Shown here: in pieces, positions 1-14,000 of the stretch
How positions within the stretch are numbered: position 1 is the stretch's first letter
How the letters are laid out: each line of letters starts with the position of its first letter
Assembly (NCBI GenBank): GCA_028752905.1
Contig: JAQNBH010000017.1
Location: 34,436,364-34,500,363, forward strand
DNA: 64,000 nt
From: Cladorhizidae sp. MBARI D1340-BT2
Lineage: Eukaryota > Porifera > Demospongiae > Poecilosclerida > Cladorhizidae
Direction of reading: 5' to 3'
The notes under the pieces: model-generated
Seen by the model: the letters and a program-made list of their open reading frames with translations, nothing else
The model's database searches: none
What the model was told of the DNA's origin: nothing
Position numbers and translations under genes: made by a program

Positions 1-715
1 CACTTCTCACATCCTTTGCCTGATTCATTGACCCAGTTCCTTCAGGAAAGTCATGGATTTTGCCACAATAGCTCCCAATGTCTCGATTGCCACTTGGGTG
101 AATGAGTAACTCTGGTCCATACCTGGCTTCCTTTCACTCCTCAGCCATAGCAGCCACTGCAACCAGCTAATAGTTATACCATGATGGGAAGGGCCAAAAG
201 TTTCTGGGAAGGTAGCATCCCACACCAATAGCCTGCCCTTCATCATGGGAACCATTTTAACACCATCTTGTTCCAGCCTGTAGAGGACACGTGCAGATGT
301 TAAGGCAAGGTGCAAGATGTCATTAATAACCGAGTGATGTTAGTAGCATACCCAGCCCTGCAATAATGACAAGTCTGGTGTTTGTCTTAATGCACTCCAC
401 ATTTCAAGCTTGGGCCAGAAAATGGATGACAGGATTATCTCAGGGTGGTCTCTGTTTGGGCTTGGCTTGGCTTGGGCAAAGAGTGGATACCAAATGGAGA
501 CCGCCACCCTGAGATATTGCTATCAACTATTCTCTGGCCCAATCTTGTAAAGGGGAGTGCATTAAGCCAAGTGCCAGATTCTTTAGCTGAAACAGCCAAG
601 AGCCGGCACAGGCCTTATCATCAGGGGCATTGTCCAGGAGGAAATCTCTGGTACTTGACACTTTGTATGCATCCCATGACTACTGTAAGCACCTGGAAGT
701 AGAGGATTGTTGTGC
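1..715 (-). pseudogene. Non-LTR reverse transcriptase C-terminal remnant (unit U1, cut by window edge)
   Basis: Minus-strand frames resemble the C-terminal tail of animal non-LTR reverse transcriptases. At 25-315 the frame reads [11 protein letters not shown], then [17 protein letters not shown], then VAIETLG, which follows the family pattern of a short domain with a WD.T..DTFAPSH signature. Upstream on the same strand (about 340-720) the family segment LLDNAPDD and ..SG.WLNALPI is spread over different frames with stops. The ORF is therefore dead. Copies of the same remnant occur at 21372-22250 and 34850-35690, in the same intron of the host gene, so the insertion predates the tandem duplication. 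The family assignment is from remembered motifs, not a search. Confidence 0.6.
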
Positions 716-1872
716 TGTAGACTACAGCCTAACCCTGCCTATGAAACAAGGTAGAGATGAAGCAGCCACCACAAACAACTCTCAAGTCTCCATCCACTGT
801 AGTTTTTGAGGTCATCACCCTCTGGGTCCTACCGAAGGATATTGGCAACTTCTTTTAGACATAGGCACAAGACCAGTAATTTGGAGTGCAGTGCAGTTTA
901 GATCCTTTATCATTGATGGGGAAGGTAAGAAAATCCATTGTGCCTCTCGATGTCTTATTTAAGGAACTTGCCATGGGTTGGCCTTTCCTTCTCAGATAGG
1001 ATCTTTGCCAATAAACCCTTCATTAGTTGTTGAAGACAGAATAGTCTTGCAGCAGGTGTTAAGTTGATGCCTCTTGTGTGACAACCTCGGGCTAGACAGC
1101 TGGTTCTGGAAGGACTTGTGCAGGTGCTCATTGGAGCAATAGATAGATATACTCGGCAAAATATCGGCTTTGAGATTCTTGGACTTTTCCAACTTTGAAT
1201 TTTGCGACTACTTTGTTTTATAATCTGTTCTTTGCTGTGTATCCTTCTGGAATAGTGTTGACCAGGTATACCTGTGCTCTCCAATACTGTTGACGTTGGC
1301 TAGGATCGAGGACTTGTCTGGGTTGTGTTAGTGAGTGTTCCAGGTTCTATTAATTCTTCTAGAATACACAGGTTTGTGGTTGATGGAATACAAACCATAG
1401 CCATATGAGTGCAGATGCTAAATGTTTCTGGCTCTAAAAGCAGATTATTGTTAGATTCTATTGTCATGCATTGCAGTGACTAATATGTGTCTCTTTTCAT
1501 TACACACCCTAAATCGGTAAATGGTCTTGAAATCAATAAACACACTTGTGCATGTGCACTTTGAGCCCAGCAACTGAGCTCTCAGTAGATTCAAGATCCC
1601 CAATAGTAAACAGAGCATCCACAATCTCATTGGCCAAAACTTCCAATTAGGCTACTATGAATCTGCCAAAATGAGTATTAGCTGAGATATAAACTGTTCA
1701 TTTGATGAAGCTTTAAAATAAGATGTAGGGTGCACTAACGCGCTCCCTAGTATAAAACTTCTTAATTAATTTTTTAAAGGTTTCCAAGGATAAAACATGC
1801 AAATAGGAGTCCTCAAGTTGTGAATGCTCTTAAAAGTATTACAATGATATACTAAACTTTCGTCTCTCTTAC
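716..1872. other. Intron of the Calx-beta gene, U1
   Basis: No exon is visible here. Short minus-strand frames around 955-1284 and 992-1192 overlap each other, lack recognisable motifs and are not maintained in U2, so they are treated as noise. The stretch is nearly identical to 35690-36780 in U3, while U2 has only a shorter, different stretch (22250-22700). Confidence 0.6.
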
Positions 1873-2067
1873 CATCATTGTCTAGGATCGTAACGACTGT
1901 ATACGAAGGAGAAAGAGTAACTTCAGTGTCATTGGTGGTGATGTTGACAAAAAATTCTTCAAGATTTTCGTACAAATTGTCATCAGTAATGGTTACGTTA
2001 AAGCAGTCTTGCAGCTTTCTTGGTGCAAAGGTGAGCATGGCAATATTGGCTTCAAAATCGCTACCAC
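1873..2067 (-). CDS. Calx-beta C-half exon (type c), U1
   Basis: The exon is 195 nt, phase 1-1. The acceptor is ccctctccag at the high end and the donor GTAAGAG at the low end. It encodes the second half of a Calx-beta domain: [12 protein letters not shown], then [17 protein letters not shown], ending ILDNDG. The DD..YE..EEF and terminal DND acidic residues are the usual Ca-binding and repeat-border signatures. It pairs with the N-half exon at 7336-7473, and the split codon makes Gly. U3 has the same exon with four base differences, three of them changing residues (N/D, L/P, V/I); U2 has a more diverged copy. The next exon of the gene lies beyond the window start. Confidence 0.85.
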
Positions 2068-5000
2068 CTGGAGAGGGAAAAATAGATAGAAATATTGCTA
2101 TGATAGTATTTGCTCCAGAATATGTAATATTTAATGTCACCTTGAGCACTCAAGTCATATACTATAAACTTTGGTTGTTAAGCCTCTTAATGTTTAATAC
2201 ACCAAAAATTGGTCCACCACCTATTTCATTGACATACGAACCATCTATTTAGGCTTCCTTATTGTGGAGCACTTGATTTGATGTCATTAAAAATTAACGT
2301 TTATGTGCAGGCAATGTATTTCAACAAAATATTTGAGGCAAGACGTTTACTAGTATAACAATGACTATTTAGTATTATGAGCTACAATTGTCTATAGTTG
2401 TTTCACAAAAAATCTTTTGCTGCTCATTTAGATGACACTTGTAATCCTTTCCCCAATATTCTAGCGGCATAGAAAACTCCTCCACAGCCTAGAAAGTTCT
2501 TAACGATTGTACTTCTGTCCCATAAAGGATACCAATATTGAGCCTGTCACAAGTACTGTTCTCATCTTTGCCTACAAGGAGCTTATCATCGTGAGGATAT
2601 CCAAATAATTCCGAATACGAACATATTTCTAGTAATACCGGCAATCAAAACGTTTTCTTGAGAGGTCATCCCTTTCTCCTTCTTAGACCTGCTCTTTGTA
2701 ATGAGCCTCCATAGTCTGGCTTGAGAGATTAGCTCTTTCGATTGATTCTTGAAACTAGCTCCTCTGTTCTCCAACTAAAACTTTATTCCATCTCTGTTAG
2801 TATGTTTTATTTAGCACTAGTTTTTAGTAAATGCCTATTCGCAGCAAAGTTCCCATCATCTTGCAGGTGGGGATTAGAAATGGGGCAATTAACAACTAGA
2901 GTTTATAGTATTCATTTGAAGTGATTTAGTAATTTTCTATTTGCTTGTAAGTAATCAAAAAAATAATACGAGTGTTATGATCACTGCCAGTATGTCACAT
3001 GTAAGCATTCCTAATAGATGTCTGACTCTTGTATGAAGATTTAAATATCACTATTACCATTATTTCTGATGAATGCTAATACTAGAACATCTAGCTGAAA
3101 CATCAGGAAGCAGTTGATGAGAAAGTTATTATATATCTCTGCCATGTAAAGAAATAAGAATATATTGTGAGCACTTAAAAGACTCCTTACTGCTTTAAAT
3201 CATTTTGCATTCTGCTATTTAAAATCAGTGTAATAATTGATTTACATGTCACCAAGTCCTTGAAGAATGCTGTAGCTGAACCTACTAGATGCTGCCAACA
3301 ATAGCAATGAGATAGTATATGTATTGATTTGTGTAGTGGATGTACGGCTAGCCAAATGTAATACATTAGTTAGAGCTAATTGATTTACACCACCAGATCT
3401 CTTCTGTAGGTGTGATCTAATATGTTGCCTCTTCGATCATGTTGAACTTTAGCTCACATGTATTATGTCTAAGCTTAGATCAGTTTCCTTTTAGAATCTT
3501 CCATGTCATATATATTATAAGCAAACTCTCTGTATTGGATGTTTAATCATTGAATAATTATCTTTCAAAATCTGACAAGAATTAAGAAGAGAATGACAAT
3601 TTTGTTTAACTCCCTTATGTTTTATATCTGAAAATCAGCTATTGCCATTTAATATGCTCAGAATGCAGCTTGTTCAACCTGAAGACTCTATCCCTATTAA
3701 AAAATGTGTAATTCTATCAATGAATGCCACAGATAAGTTTTGCATAGGTGAATCGGCTATCAATTATGAAAGAACACAAGAATACTAAACTCAAGAATTT
3801 CTTTGTAGTGGCAGAACACATGCTTGGTATGCTCCTCAGGATCAAGTGGGACAAAAGTCTCCAAGAGATAAAACCAAACTAGCAGAAGGAGAAGGAGGCC
3901 ATTGAGCCTAGTGCCTAACTCAACTAATACTTCAGATTGGATCTTCCTGCAATCCTCTTGTCATGTGACTAAACAACATCTGCAAGTAATGGGTCATTGT
4001 GACATTACAGATGATGAAGATGATCTAAAGGCTACTAAACCAAGACTGAGAAGCTAGCTGAAATTGTCCTCATCATTATGAGAGGGTCAGTGAACAATCA
4101 AGAGTTAGAATCCCAGAAGTTTGGAGTTGGACTTTGCAGTTAGACATTAATATAGTTATCCACCACTCTACTCTAATGTAGGAAACAGCAACAAAAACTA
4201 ATAAACAATGTTTATATTCTCAGCAAACACTCAGTTGACATAGTTTCCCAACGACCAAAATTAGGTTTTATTCCTCGATGTTATGTCTCGGCCTTGTTCC
4301 TGATGAAGACTAGAGCATCTAGTCGAAAGTAACTTGCAAGATGATAATTGAGGTCATTCTAATTTCATTATGTCAACTGAGAGTTTGTTGAGAGCAACGT
4401 AAAGATTCTTAGTTATCAACTGAGGGCACTGCTTTTTCTGCTTATAAACACTGCATAACCTAGGCTGGTTGAGTTTAAAAATCCCTTCAACCTGTTGACC
4501 ATTGTACTGCAACTTTTGCCATTTGAATGGACTAACTGTAGGCAAACATTAAGAACAAAGATGCATAAATAAGATAGTAACAAAAATGTTTTTATGGTTA
4601 TACAGAGAAACAAAGCAAGTGTACCAATGCATGAACAAACATAAGGTTGTACAAAAAGAACCTATGTAAACTACAACCAGTTAAAAGAAACTTTTACCAT
4701 TTAAAATCATCACCATTCATTACAGTGATTAATATTGGTGCACAAGACTTTAATGGCCACCTGAGCCCACCAAACTGAAAATCTCCAATGTGATGGGGTG
4801 AAATGGGGAAAATGTTTAGAAAAGGTTTTCAATGGCACTCAAAAGCCTCAATTACTCGTTCTGAAGCTTTTAGTATATTTACCCTCCACAACACCGAAGA
4901 TGGCATAATTATGGGAGAAACCATGAAACTATTTGTGACCCCACATGGGTATAGTTTTGACTCCTTTATTTTGAATGCCAGTCTTTTCTTTTTTTCTGGC

Positions 5001-8000
5001 TTCATGAATTTTTTGTTTCTATACTGTTTGTATAAAATAAATTGAGCAGTGGATAGCACACTGTTGTCTGAGTTCAAGTTATGCAAAGTCCAACTGGGAT
5101 TCTAGCTAATTTAGAGCTCATTTCTTATCAGCATTCACCATGTCTTGCTGTTATTGTTGATTAAACCCATGTAGAGGCAGCTATAAGGACTTGATAACAG
5201 TTGCACTGAACTCCTAAAAGAAAAATGTTTTTTGTAGAGATAGCTACAGCCTCCTGAACTTGGTAACAGATCTCCAGGATGAGGAATTACACAAATTAAA
5301 CACTAAACTGAGCATGGGTCATTTGTTCTGCTTATAATGAGGATTCATATGAGCTAGCTTGATTGTCTCATTGATGAACTTACTCACATGATGAAGCTTA
5401 CCCATGGCATTTTTCTGCAATTGAGAAACAGGTGAATAGTGGGCATGGATTTGAATATTTGGTGACTTCAGGCACAAAACTTTCTATGAATGGACCTACT
5501 GGACTTGTGTTATTGAAGGGGGTAGAGAGTAATATAATAATGAGCTTAAAGTTGTTTTTTTCATTCTAAAACAATATCTTAGTACAAATTTAAGGTATGC
5601 TGCGAATCTTGTTTGGAGATATATAGTAGGGCCCGAGATCATCATTTAGGCAGCTAAGAATCTGCCAAATGTGAGCTGAATTATGTGTACTTTTGGGATT
5701 TTTGGCATTCACATTTTAAAATTTTAATCAAACCAAATCAGGAGTACACTAGCATAAATGGATCGATCCTTGACGATGGATTTTCAATTTTTTTACACGT
5801 AAAAAATTAGGTATGTCAGTTCACCACCTTCATGAAGGATTCATGATTCAAGGCCGATTGGTAGAGTTAATAACAGCTAAGACAACTGTCTAAGTTACTA
5901 GAAGTTGCCGAATGAGTTTAAGCTGAGGTATGAGTTCTATGCATTTAAAGGTATCAGCCTTTTTGAAATATGGTTCAAATCAATATAGGAAAGCAAGTGC
6001 TGGTGTACTCCCTGATGTGGCAAACAATGAACATTATCTCCTGTCAAGCTCTGCTTTTCCTCTTGAACTCAATCTTATGACAGAAAGGTGCAAAGTGTAA
6101 TTGCATGTTGCATTTGTGTGTGTTTAAAGTAATGCAATTTTGAATATGGTTCTGATGAGGAATGATCATCTGATGAGCATGATGTCATGTCACGTTCAGT
6201 TTCTCTTCTCAAACTCAATCTTATGACGGAAGAGGAGTAGCTTGCAAAGTGCAATTGTGAATGCATATGATCAAGTAAAAATGCAATATTAGGCACATAA
6301 CCCCGTTTTGATGCCATATTGTAGTTCAGTGTTCTAATTGTATTCTCTCAAAATTTCATAGCAAAAGGTAAAATGGTTCACAAATTATGAATGTCTGTGT
6401 GCATGATATCAGTATTCTATGGTTTTATGATTTCCAACCACAAATCTGATATATATAAAGTTTCTATACATTTGAAGTAAGTTACCCATTTTAGTATATA
6501 CAAGATAAAGCTTTCATTAGACCAAGATTCTTGTATGACTTGTCCAAGCCAGGAATAGCTACTTCAGAAGCCATGTGTTCAGGTAGCAGTTGTGAGGGAG
6601 TATAAGGATACCTGGCTTTGCCATCAAGATAATATTTCCTCTTACTTCTCCTCCTATCCGCTCTGGTTGTTCCCCTTTCTTTAGGCATAGCTAACTAGAC
6701 TGAACTCAGCGAACTGCTATGACTCTAGTGCAACTCAACAGGCAGCTGCCACGCTATGGTGCTATATTAATTACATCATCAATCATTGCAGCAATTCATA
6801 ATTAGCTATCCTTTTTGACAGCATCTAGCTATACAATACTACTATAACAGGTGGTATATTGAGGAATTACATCATCAATCATTGTGCAGCAACACATTTT
6901 TGAGGTGATTAGCTATCTTTTGATTAGCTATTTTGTAATAATTGTGGATGTTGGACCTAGAATATCCATGTTACATGCCATAAACTTTAAGATCTTGTTT
7001 CTTGGAATCGAAAAAGTGCCTAATATTGCGTTTTAACTTGATACCTTCACAATTGCATGTTGAGTTGTGCCTTTTTGTTTGTGTTGGCTTAATTAAAAAT
7101 ATAAAGGGGGAAAAATTGATTTTTTATGTCATTTTACACAGAAATGGAAAGCCACTATCATATAGTCATAAAATGATGTTACCAGATTTCAATAATAATA
7201 AGATTACAATAAACTTCTCAACAACCAACTTGAAATTGTACTCTCTCAATGTTTCGACTAGATGGTCTAGTCTTCATCAGGAATAATGAGATCATAATAT
7301 GTTTGTAAATACAGATGCCACAATGTTGCACTCACCTACTGCTCCTCTGTCTTGGTATACCACAGAAACCACTATCTCTCGCTTTGGGTCTCCAAGTGCA
7401 CTGGCACATAGCTCCAACATCCCTATACCTTCATCGATTATAACTCGCTCCACGTCCATTCCAATTGTAATTTCTACAACAAAATGTTCATATTTTACTT
7501 GAAGGAAACGGAAGGGATGGACAATATTTCCCACAACCATACCACTCCATTTCTCTACTGAACTCATTGTATAAATTATAATAAAACAAGATTTCCATGT
7601 ATTGTTTGCATGGAATACTTGTATACATAAACAACACACATGCTTGGGATTTCTCCCATTGTTTAGGGTACCAGCGAAACATTTACTAGGGAATTTCAAG
7701 ATTTCCAGGATACATGGGACTATCCTGGTGTAACCCTATTGATGGTGATTGAGTATAGATCGAGGAATCTAAAATTAGTACTGTATCTACATAATAGTGT
7801 ATACTTACCAGTTTAGCACACACTAACCCTTTTGTACACACCTACTCAGCTATCCAGAGGTCATTTTTAAACATCCTTATGGATGGCTTACCCCTCATCA
7901 CTCATAGGAGAACCTAGAGATGTCTGACTGGGGGGGGGGGGGATATTGGGACACATGCTATTTTTTCCTGGTCAGGTATCCCACCCACCCAACTAGCACA

Positions 8001-11000
8001 CCAACCCCATACAGTCTTAGGGATTCCATGGTTTGGGTTGGGATTTTCAGTAAATTTTAACATCTGGTAGAGGATGGGGTGCTAACTACCATCCTGTCTA
8101 AGCTATCAGTGGTGAGTTTTTTTGAGAGCTGATCAACATGCATAAACAATTGCAGGAAAGAATTGAGTGTAGACTCGCCACTGCTGTATGCATCGTTTTT
8201 CAGAGTAGGTGATGTCCAGTTTTGTATTGGGAATAATATGGACCCTTCTGGAAAAAACTGTCCTGCCAGTTCACAGCCCACACAACAACCGAACACACTG
8301 GGTTATTCCCAAATATCAAAAAAATCATATCTTAGGCACCTTCCTAAGCAGTAACGCTCAGATCAATGGCAAGATATTCCTTCTGGGAATCTGCTTTAAA
8401 AGGAACTCAGGGTACTTCTTTATTACCAAAATTCTGTGGCTATTAAAGTTACTGCCATGTGCTCTACTGAAGTAACGGACTTCTTCTCGCTTATGCAATT
8501 GAGCAGAAGTGCACTGAATAAATTAAACATTAGCAGGAACCATTGAGCCAATCAGAATGATAAGATCTAGCATGTGATGTACTGCATTGTGAACTGCTTA
8601 GTTTCTAGTAAAAAAGTGATGATAGTGGATGTGAAAAAGTTCACTAAAACACCGAAAACTGATCTTGCTTATGGCAATAATCTGCATACATGTCAGGAAG
8701 AAGAACAATGCCTGGAATCAGGTGGTAGTCAAGATAAAAATGCTAAACCTAGCCTGTTGTTTTCTAGATGGCTAGTGGTTTTGCTACTGGTGGATGTATT
8801 TACAGCAGCTTGATAACCAGTGGTTTGATAGTTTTGGTAGCATCTAGGCAAGTAGCATTGTATATAGCTAGCAAGTAGTACAGCTTGTTTAATAGCAATA
8901 ATTTGCTAGGTTGTGTAGCTAGTTAGTTTGTAGCGATAGTTTCATAGCTATTAAAATTTTTGTTGACAACCATCATGATGTGTAGCTGAAGCTGCTGTCA
9001 CCTACCAGATTCAATGTCAAAGTTCAAGATTGCTTCTATTGTGAAACTATGCAGCATGATATAAGGTATTGTTCACTCATCCATCATCGTATTGTGAATT
9101 GGCCATAACTTGGACAAATCTGGAAATACTCTTAAATGATGTATATATGTGCATAGCAATCTTCTTACAAGGTTATCACTACTGCGACAATCCTCACCAA
9201 AGTTGTCAGAATTTTTCCATACCATTAACAACCTTCTTCTAAGATTGTCCTGCTATTGATGCATTTATAACATGTGTATACTACTTCCCTACAGGTTGTT
9301 GTAATCCTTACAAGGTTGTGACAACTTTGTCACTAGCTTTGCCAATCTTGTTTTTTATATGCTAAACTTATATTGATATACACACATATATATGCATACA
9401 ATTATGAAGTATATATATTCCTTACTATGCATTCCCAAACATATATCAAGTTAAGAGTCCTGACACAATTTAACCATGGTTGAGCAAGCACTTCCTTCAG
9501 GTGTGTGCAGTGCATGTAATTGTGCATTCATGTTTTTCTGTTTCAAATGGGTGGATCTGTAGTTCTTGCTTTGTTGAGTGCTGTAACAATGAAAATAGTC
9601 AGTCACCATTTCAATCATGAACTTGAGATTTGATTGACGGCACCAAAAAAAAACAAGGCAAAAACATTGAACAGTTTGCTTTCATGTATGCCAGCTTTCC
9701 TTGATTGACTTTATGTACAACAAGTCTTCTGTACTTATTATTAATACTGTGTATACCAAGAAAGATTTTCTGTGTCCAGCAAAGAGAGGAGAAGATAGAT
9801 TTGGGGGGTTGACAATTCTGTCAGCATGCTCGGTCAAACCTACATAAAGAAGTAGTATTCAAAAAGTTGAAGCTTGAAGTGTGCATATCCTCCTCCGATG
9901 TCAACAAGATCCACGATCAAAAATACATTGAGAAATTCTAACTGTTACGCCCAATTCTTGCTTACCAGGAATGGCTATTAGAGATAATGGTGAGATAGGT
10001 AGTAATTTGACCCAGCTTTTCCTCCTCAAAAATAATGTTATACCAGCACTAAAAGTATGTGTTGTGATTTATAAACACCGTAGAGAGAAAGATTTTATAC
10101 AACTAGATCTCAAACACGAGGTCTAGGAACCGACAATACAGTACAGACATATTATAACGGGCAATAATAAGAACTAGTGTCATGCACATAAACTAGTAGT
10201 AAAAAGTTCAAGTTAGTTCCAGATCACCACATTCACCCCTTTGTTAGGAGGTGATCTTATAGGCAAGACGGTCGATAGGTGATGGATGCGTTCAGAACGA
10301 CGTAAGGGAGCTTCTTGAATCGGAGAATTGGGTGGTACCTGAGCCGGAGTTAGTTCCGCCCCGGAGGATATCGAGGTAGGCATAGGTCGAGAGTTAAGCT
10401 CTGGTTCAAGTGAGGGCCGGGGAAGCGATATCAGAGGGAGCGCTTCATCCATAGCCGGCATCGGAGGGAGAGTGTTGTCCCCCAGTTTACCACACAGGGC
10501 TAGGTGCTTGGTAGACACGGTCGTTTCCCTGCCGTCTGGATACCGGATGTGAGCATAATGGGGGTTCTCAATGAGCTCCACCTCATCGACCAGTGGGTCC
10601 ATTTTTCTGGTTCGGATGTGACGCTTGAGGAAGACGGGCCCAGGAGAAGTCAGCCAGGTAGGGATGATGTTTCCGGACGTAGACCGTCAGGAGAAACGGA
10701 ATAGACGCTCATGGGGAGTCTCGTTAGTAGTCGTACAGAGAAGTGAGCATATGGAGTGGAGGACATCAGGGAGGACCTTCTGCCAGTACTTGATGGGGAG
10801 ATTCTCTGATCTGCAGGCCATCGTGACAGCTCTCCTCACAGTTCCATTGCACTTCTCTATTTGTCCATTGCCTGCAGGATTATAGGGTGTGGTGTGGCTT
10901 GTTGCTACTCCTTTCCCAGCAAGGTAGGTCCGCAGTTCATGACTAATTAAAGAGGGCCTTCGATCAGAATGCACGAAAGCCGGCATCCCGAAGACAGAGA

Positions 11001-14000
11001 ATAGCATTCAATTACAGTACTGGCATTCATATCAGGACAAGGGAAAACGAAGGGAAAACGTGAATACTCATCGATGACGTTGAGGAAATATGAGTTCTTG
11101 TTATTAGTGGGGAGAGGTCCTTTGAAATCGTTGTTTAACCTCTCGAAGGGTTGAGTTGCCTTGATGAGGTGGCTTTTGACAGGTCGATGGAACCTGGGCT
11201 TGCATTCACAGCAGATCTGACATGAATCTGTCATTCTCTTTATTTCTTCAATGGAAAATGGTAGGTATCAGCTACGAACAAAATCTGACATCCTCGTAAT
11301 ACCTGGATGGCAAAGCGACTGATGCAGCAGGTACAAAGAGTCATCTAGGGAGGCAGCACAGGTACTGCGTAAGAAAGTGTCAGGTGGTATGTTCTCTTTT
11401 CCGGGGCAATAGATAATATCATAACTGTAGCAGGACAGCTCTATCCGCCAATGCATGATATTATCATTCTTGATTTTTCCCTTATGTCGCTGGCAAACAT
11501 ATAGTACACAGACTTCTGGTCAGTCTTCAAGCAGAAATTCGTCCAGTTGGGTAGTGTTTCCAATGGCGGATAGATTCTATGATGGCCTGGGCCTCTTTCT
11601 CGATGGAGGGATGTCGGATCTTGGGCCCTTGTAGTGTCCTCGAGAAGAAAGCTACAGGACGTCCAGCTTGGTTCAAGGTTGCAGCTATAGCCACTTCTGA
11701 TGCATCCGTCTCCACTTCAAAAGGTAACTCTTCATCCACGGCCATTACTACCGATTCTTCAATACTTTTCTTTAGACTTTCAAAAGCTACAATAGCATCA
11801 GCAGACAATGGAAAAGTTTTGCAACTGTTTATGGGGCTCATTCTGTCTGAAAACCCAGAAATCCATTGAGAGTAGTAAGAAAATAGCCCTTTAAATACAT
11901 CTATTGAGATACTTGATACTGTTGGGGACAGGAAGCTCTCGAAGAGGTCTCAAGCGCTAAGGGTCCGGGCGGATCTCACCCTCTTCTACAATGCAACCGA
12001 GGATGGCGAGGCATCTAGTTAAGAAGACACTCTTTTCATTATTGTAGGTCATGTTTCTCCATTTGGCTGCCGCGAGGAAGAGCTCTAGATTGGTATCATG
12101 CTCGTCTTGGTCTTTTCCACATATGGTAAGGTTGTCCAAATAAGGGAAAACACCAGCTAAGTGTTCCTTATGCACAAATTCGGTCATTTCCATTGGAAAC
12201 ACGTAATGCCATTAGTCACACCGAATGGGACCCGTGTGAACTGGTATAAGCCATTGCTTACCTCAAATGCCGTTCTTCCTTCCTAAGCGGAACTTGGTGG
12301 TACGCACTTCGTAGGTCGATAGTGCTGAATACCCGGTACTGAGCAATGGAGTTTACCTGGTCACATATGCGTGGAAGAGGGAAAGCATCCAATAGTGTAA
12401 ACCTATTGATAGTTTGTGAATAGTCTACTACCATCCTCCTTTTGTGGTTATCACCCTTTGCAACGACAACTTGGGCTCTCCAGGGCAACTTGCTAGACTC
12501 AATAATTCCTTCTTTCAGGAGCCGTCGTGTTTCTGCGGTAATGAATAGCGAATCTTTGCGACTATACTTGCGTGACTTGGTCGCAATCGGGTGGCAGTCA
12601 TCTGTTAGATTAGAGAACAACTGTGGTGGGCTAATATTCAAAGTACTTAGACCACAGATAGATAGCGAAGACTTAGGACCACCATATTTAAAAAAAACCT
12701 CTCATGTTGCGTCTGGAAGTCTAAGCCTAGTATGAGGTCAGCGCACAGTTTGGGGAGGACAGATTGGCGTACCCGGGGGTAAGTTCTACCCCCAAATATG
12801 AGGCCAACAAGACAATAACCACTCACATTTGTTGCCAGTGAGGATGTAGCCATCGATATCGTTCCTGACGAAGGGTAGACATGAAGAGCTGCCGATTTCA
12901 CCAGTCCTGGATAAATGAAGCTTTCAGAGCTCTCACTATCAACGAGGGCCTTGGCTTCAAATCCATCTACGCTCACCATAGTCGTCGACTTAGCAAGTGA
13001 TAGGAGCACCTCAGTGGAGATGGTAGTGAGCATAGGTCACCACATTGCGGCTGATGTCCTCCCTTCAGACAGGAGTGGGGCGCCACTTCGGCAAACTTTC
13101 TGAAAGTGTCTCTTCTTTTGGCACTTGGAACACGTGACATCGCGAGCAGGGCACCTGGAGCGAGGATGCCTTTGGTAGCCACAGAAGAAGCACTTCTTTC
13201 CTTGAAAACAAGATGCTGTAGCAAGAGTAGAAGGGTTGACAGCCGGGTCACAATCTGGTAGAACATTGTCTGCTGGTAAGACGGCAGCATTGAATGATAC
13301 GGGAGTTGCAGTATACAACTCTGAGCTGTGGGCTGCTGATTCCAGGAATCTGGCTTGATTGAACATAGTCTTGAGGCCCAGAGTATTATTTTCCAATAAC
13401 CTTTGGCAAATAAGTCCAGAAATCCCGAGATGAAAGCGTCCCTAACGCTCTCCTCATGATATTTAACCTAGGAGACATTCTGGTAGTTACAGTCTTTGCT
13501 AAGCGTTTTGAGGACCTGGAGGTACTCATCCAGGGTCTCCGCAGACTATTGGTGCCTCATAGCAAGGATATGTCGGGCATAGACTTTGTTGGTGGGCTTT
13601 ATATAGAGAGTGTGCAGCGTCTCAATCGCCGTTGGGTAATCTCCACAGTCTTTGATGTATTGGTAGATCTTAGGAGACATAAAGTTTGTGAGTACTCCGA
13701 GTTTGTCCAAAAAAGAACTGGAACTGAACTTGTGTAAGGAGGGATAGACTGTAAAGCTAGGCTTGTATGGTTATCTCTGTGTAATCTCTGTGTATGATTG
13801 CTGATTGAGTATATCACTTATCTTATTAATATATATACCATTCTATTAATAAGAGGGATACAGCGACTACTGGTGTTTGCTGATTTTGGGTTGGATCGAG
13901 GATCACTAGTGAGGAGAGAGTGGTGACCAAGGATCTAGCCGTCGTATAAAATAGTGTCTCATGCCAATTAGTTAAAGGTTGTAATTGGATGAGAACTGAT

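Larger units (their letters stand above)
10060..13707 (-). mobile_element. Gypsy-type LTR retrotransposon G1, U1 copy, 5' truncated
   Basis: Element on the minus strand. Only the 3' LTR (10060-10231) remains. The body carries integrase, RNase H, RT, protease and zinc-knuckle gag remnants in the normal order. It stops abruptly at 13707 inside gag: the match to the U3 copy ends after ..GAGTTTGTCCAA, and unrelated sequence follows. The left flank (..CAGCACTAAAAGTATG) equals the U3 flank, so both come from one insertion. It lies in the host-gene intron in the same transcriptional direction. Confidence 0.85.

Noticed and set aside
445..702. Plus-strand ORF, repeated at 21875-22174 and 35328-35612
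   Set aside because: It is the antisense shadow of the minus-strand reverse transcriptase remnant, whose motifs explain the conservation.
4290..4394. C/D-box snoRNA in the MITE (TGATGA box C and CTGA box D about 80 nt apart)
   Set aside because: The bases flanking the two boxes do not form the required terminal stem, and the same motifs are part of the palindromic transposon ends.
10504..10885. Plus-strand ORFs inside G1 (also 45559-45819, 47378-47626)
   Set aside because: Antisense of the integrase and RT blocks.
13456..13737. Plus-strand ORF at the edge of truncated G1
   Set aside because: Antisense of gag; it runs across the truncation junction by chance.
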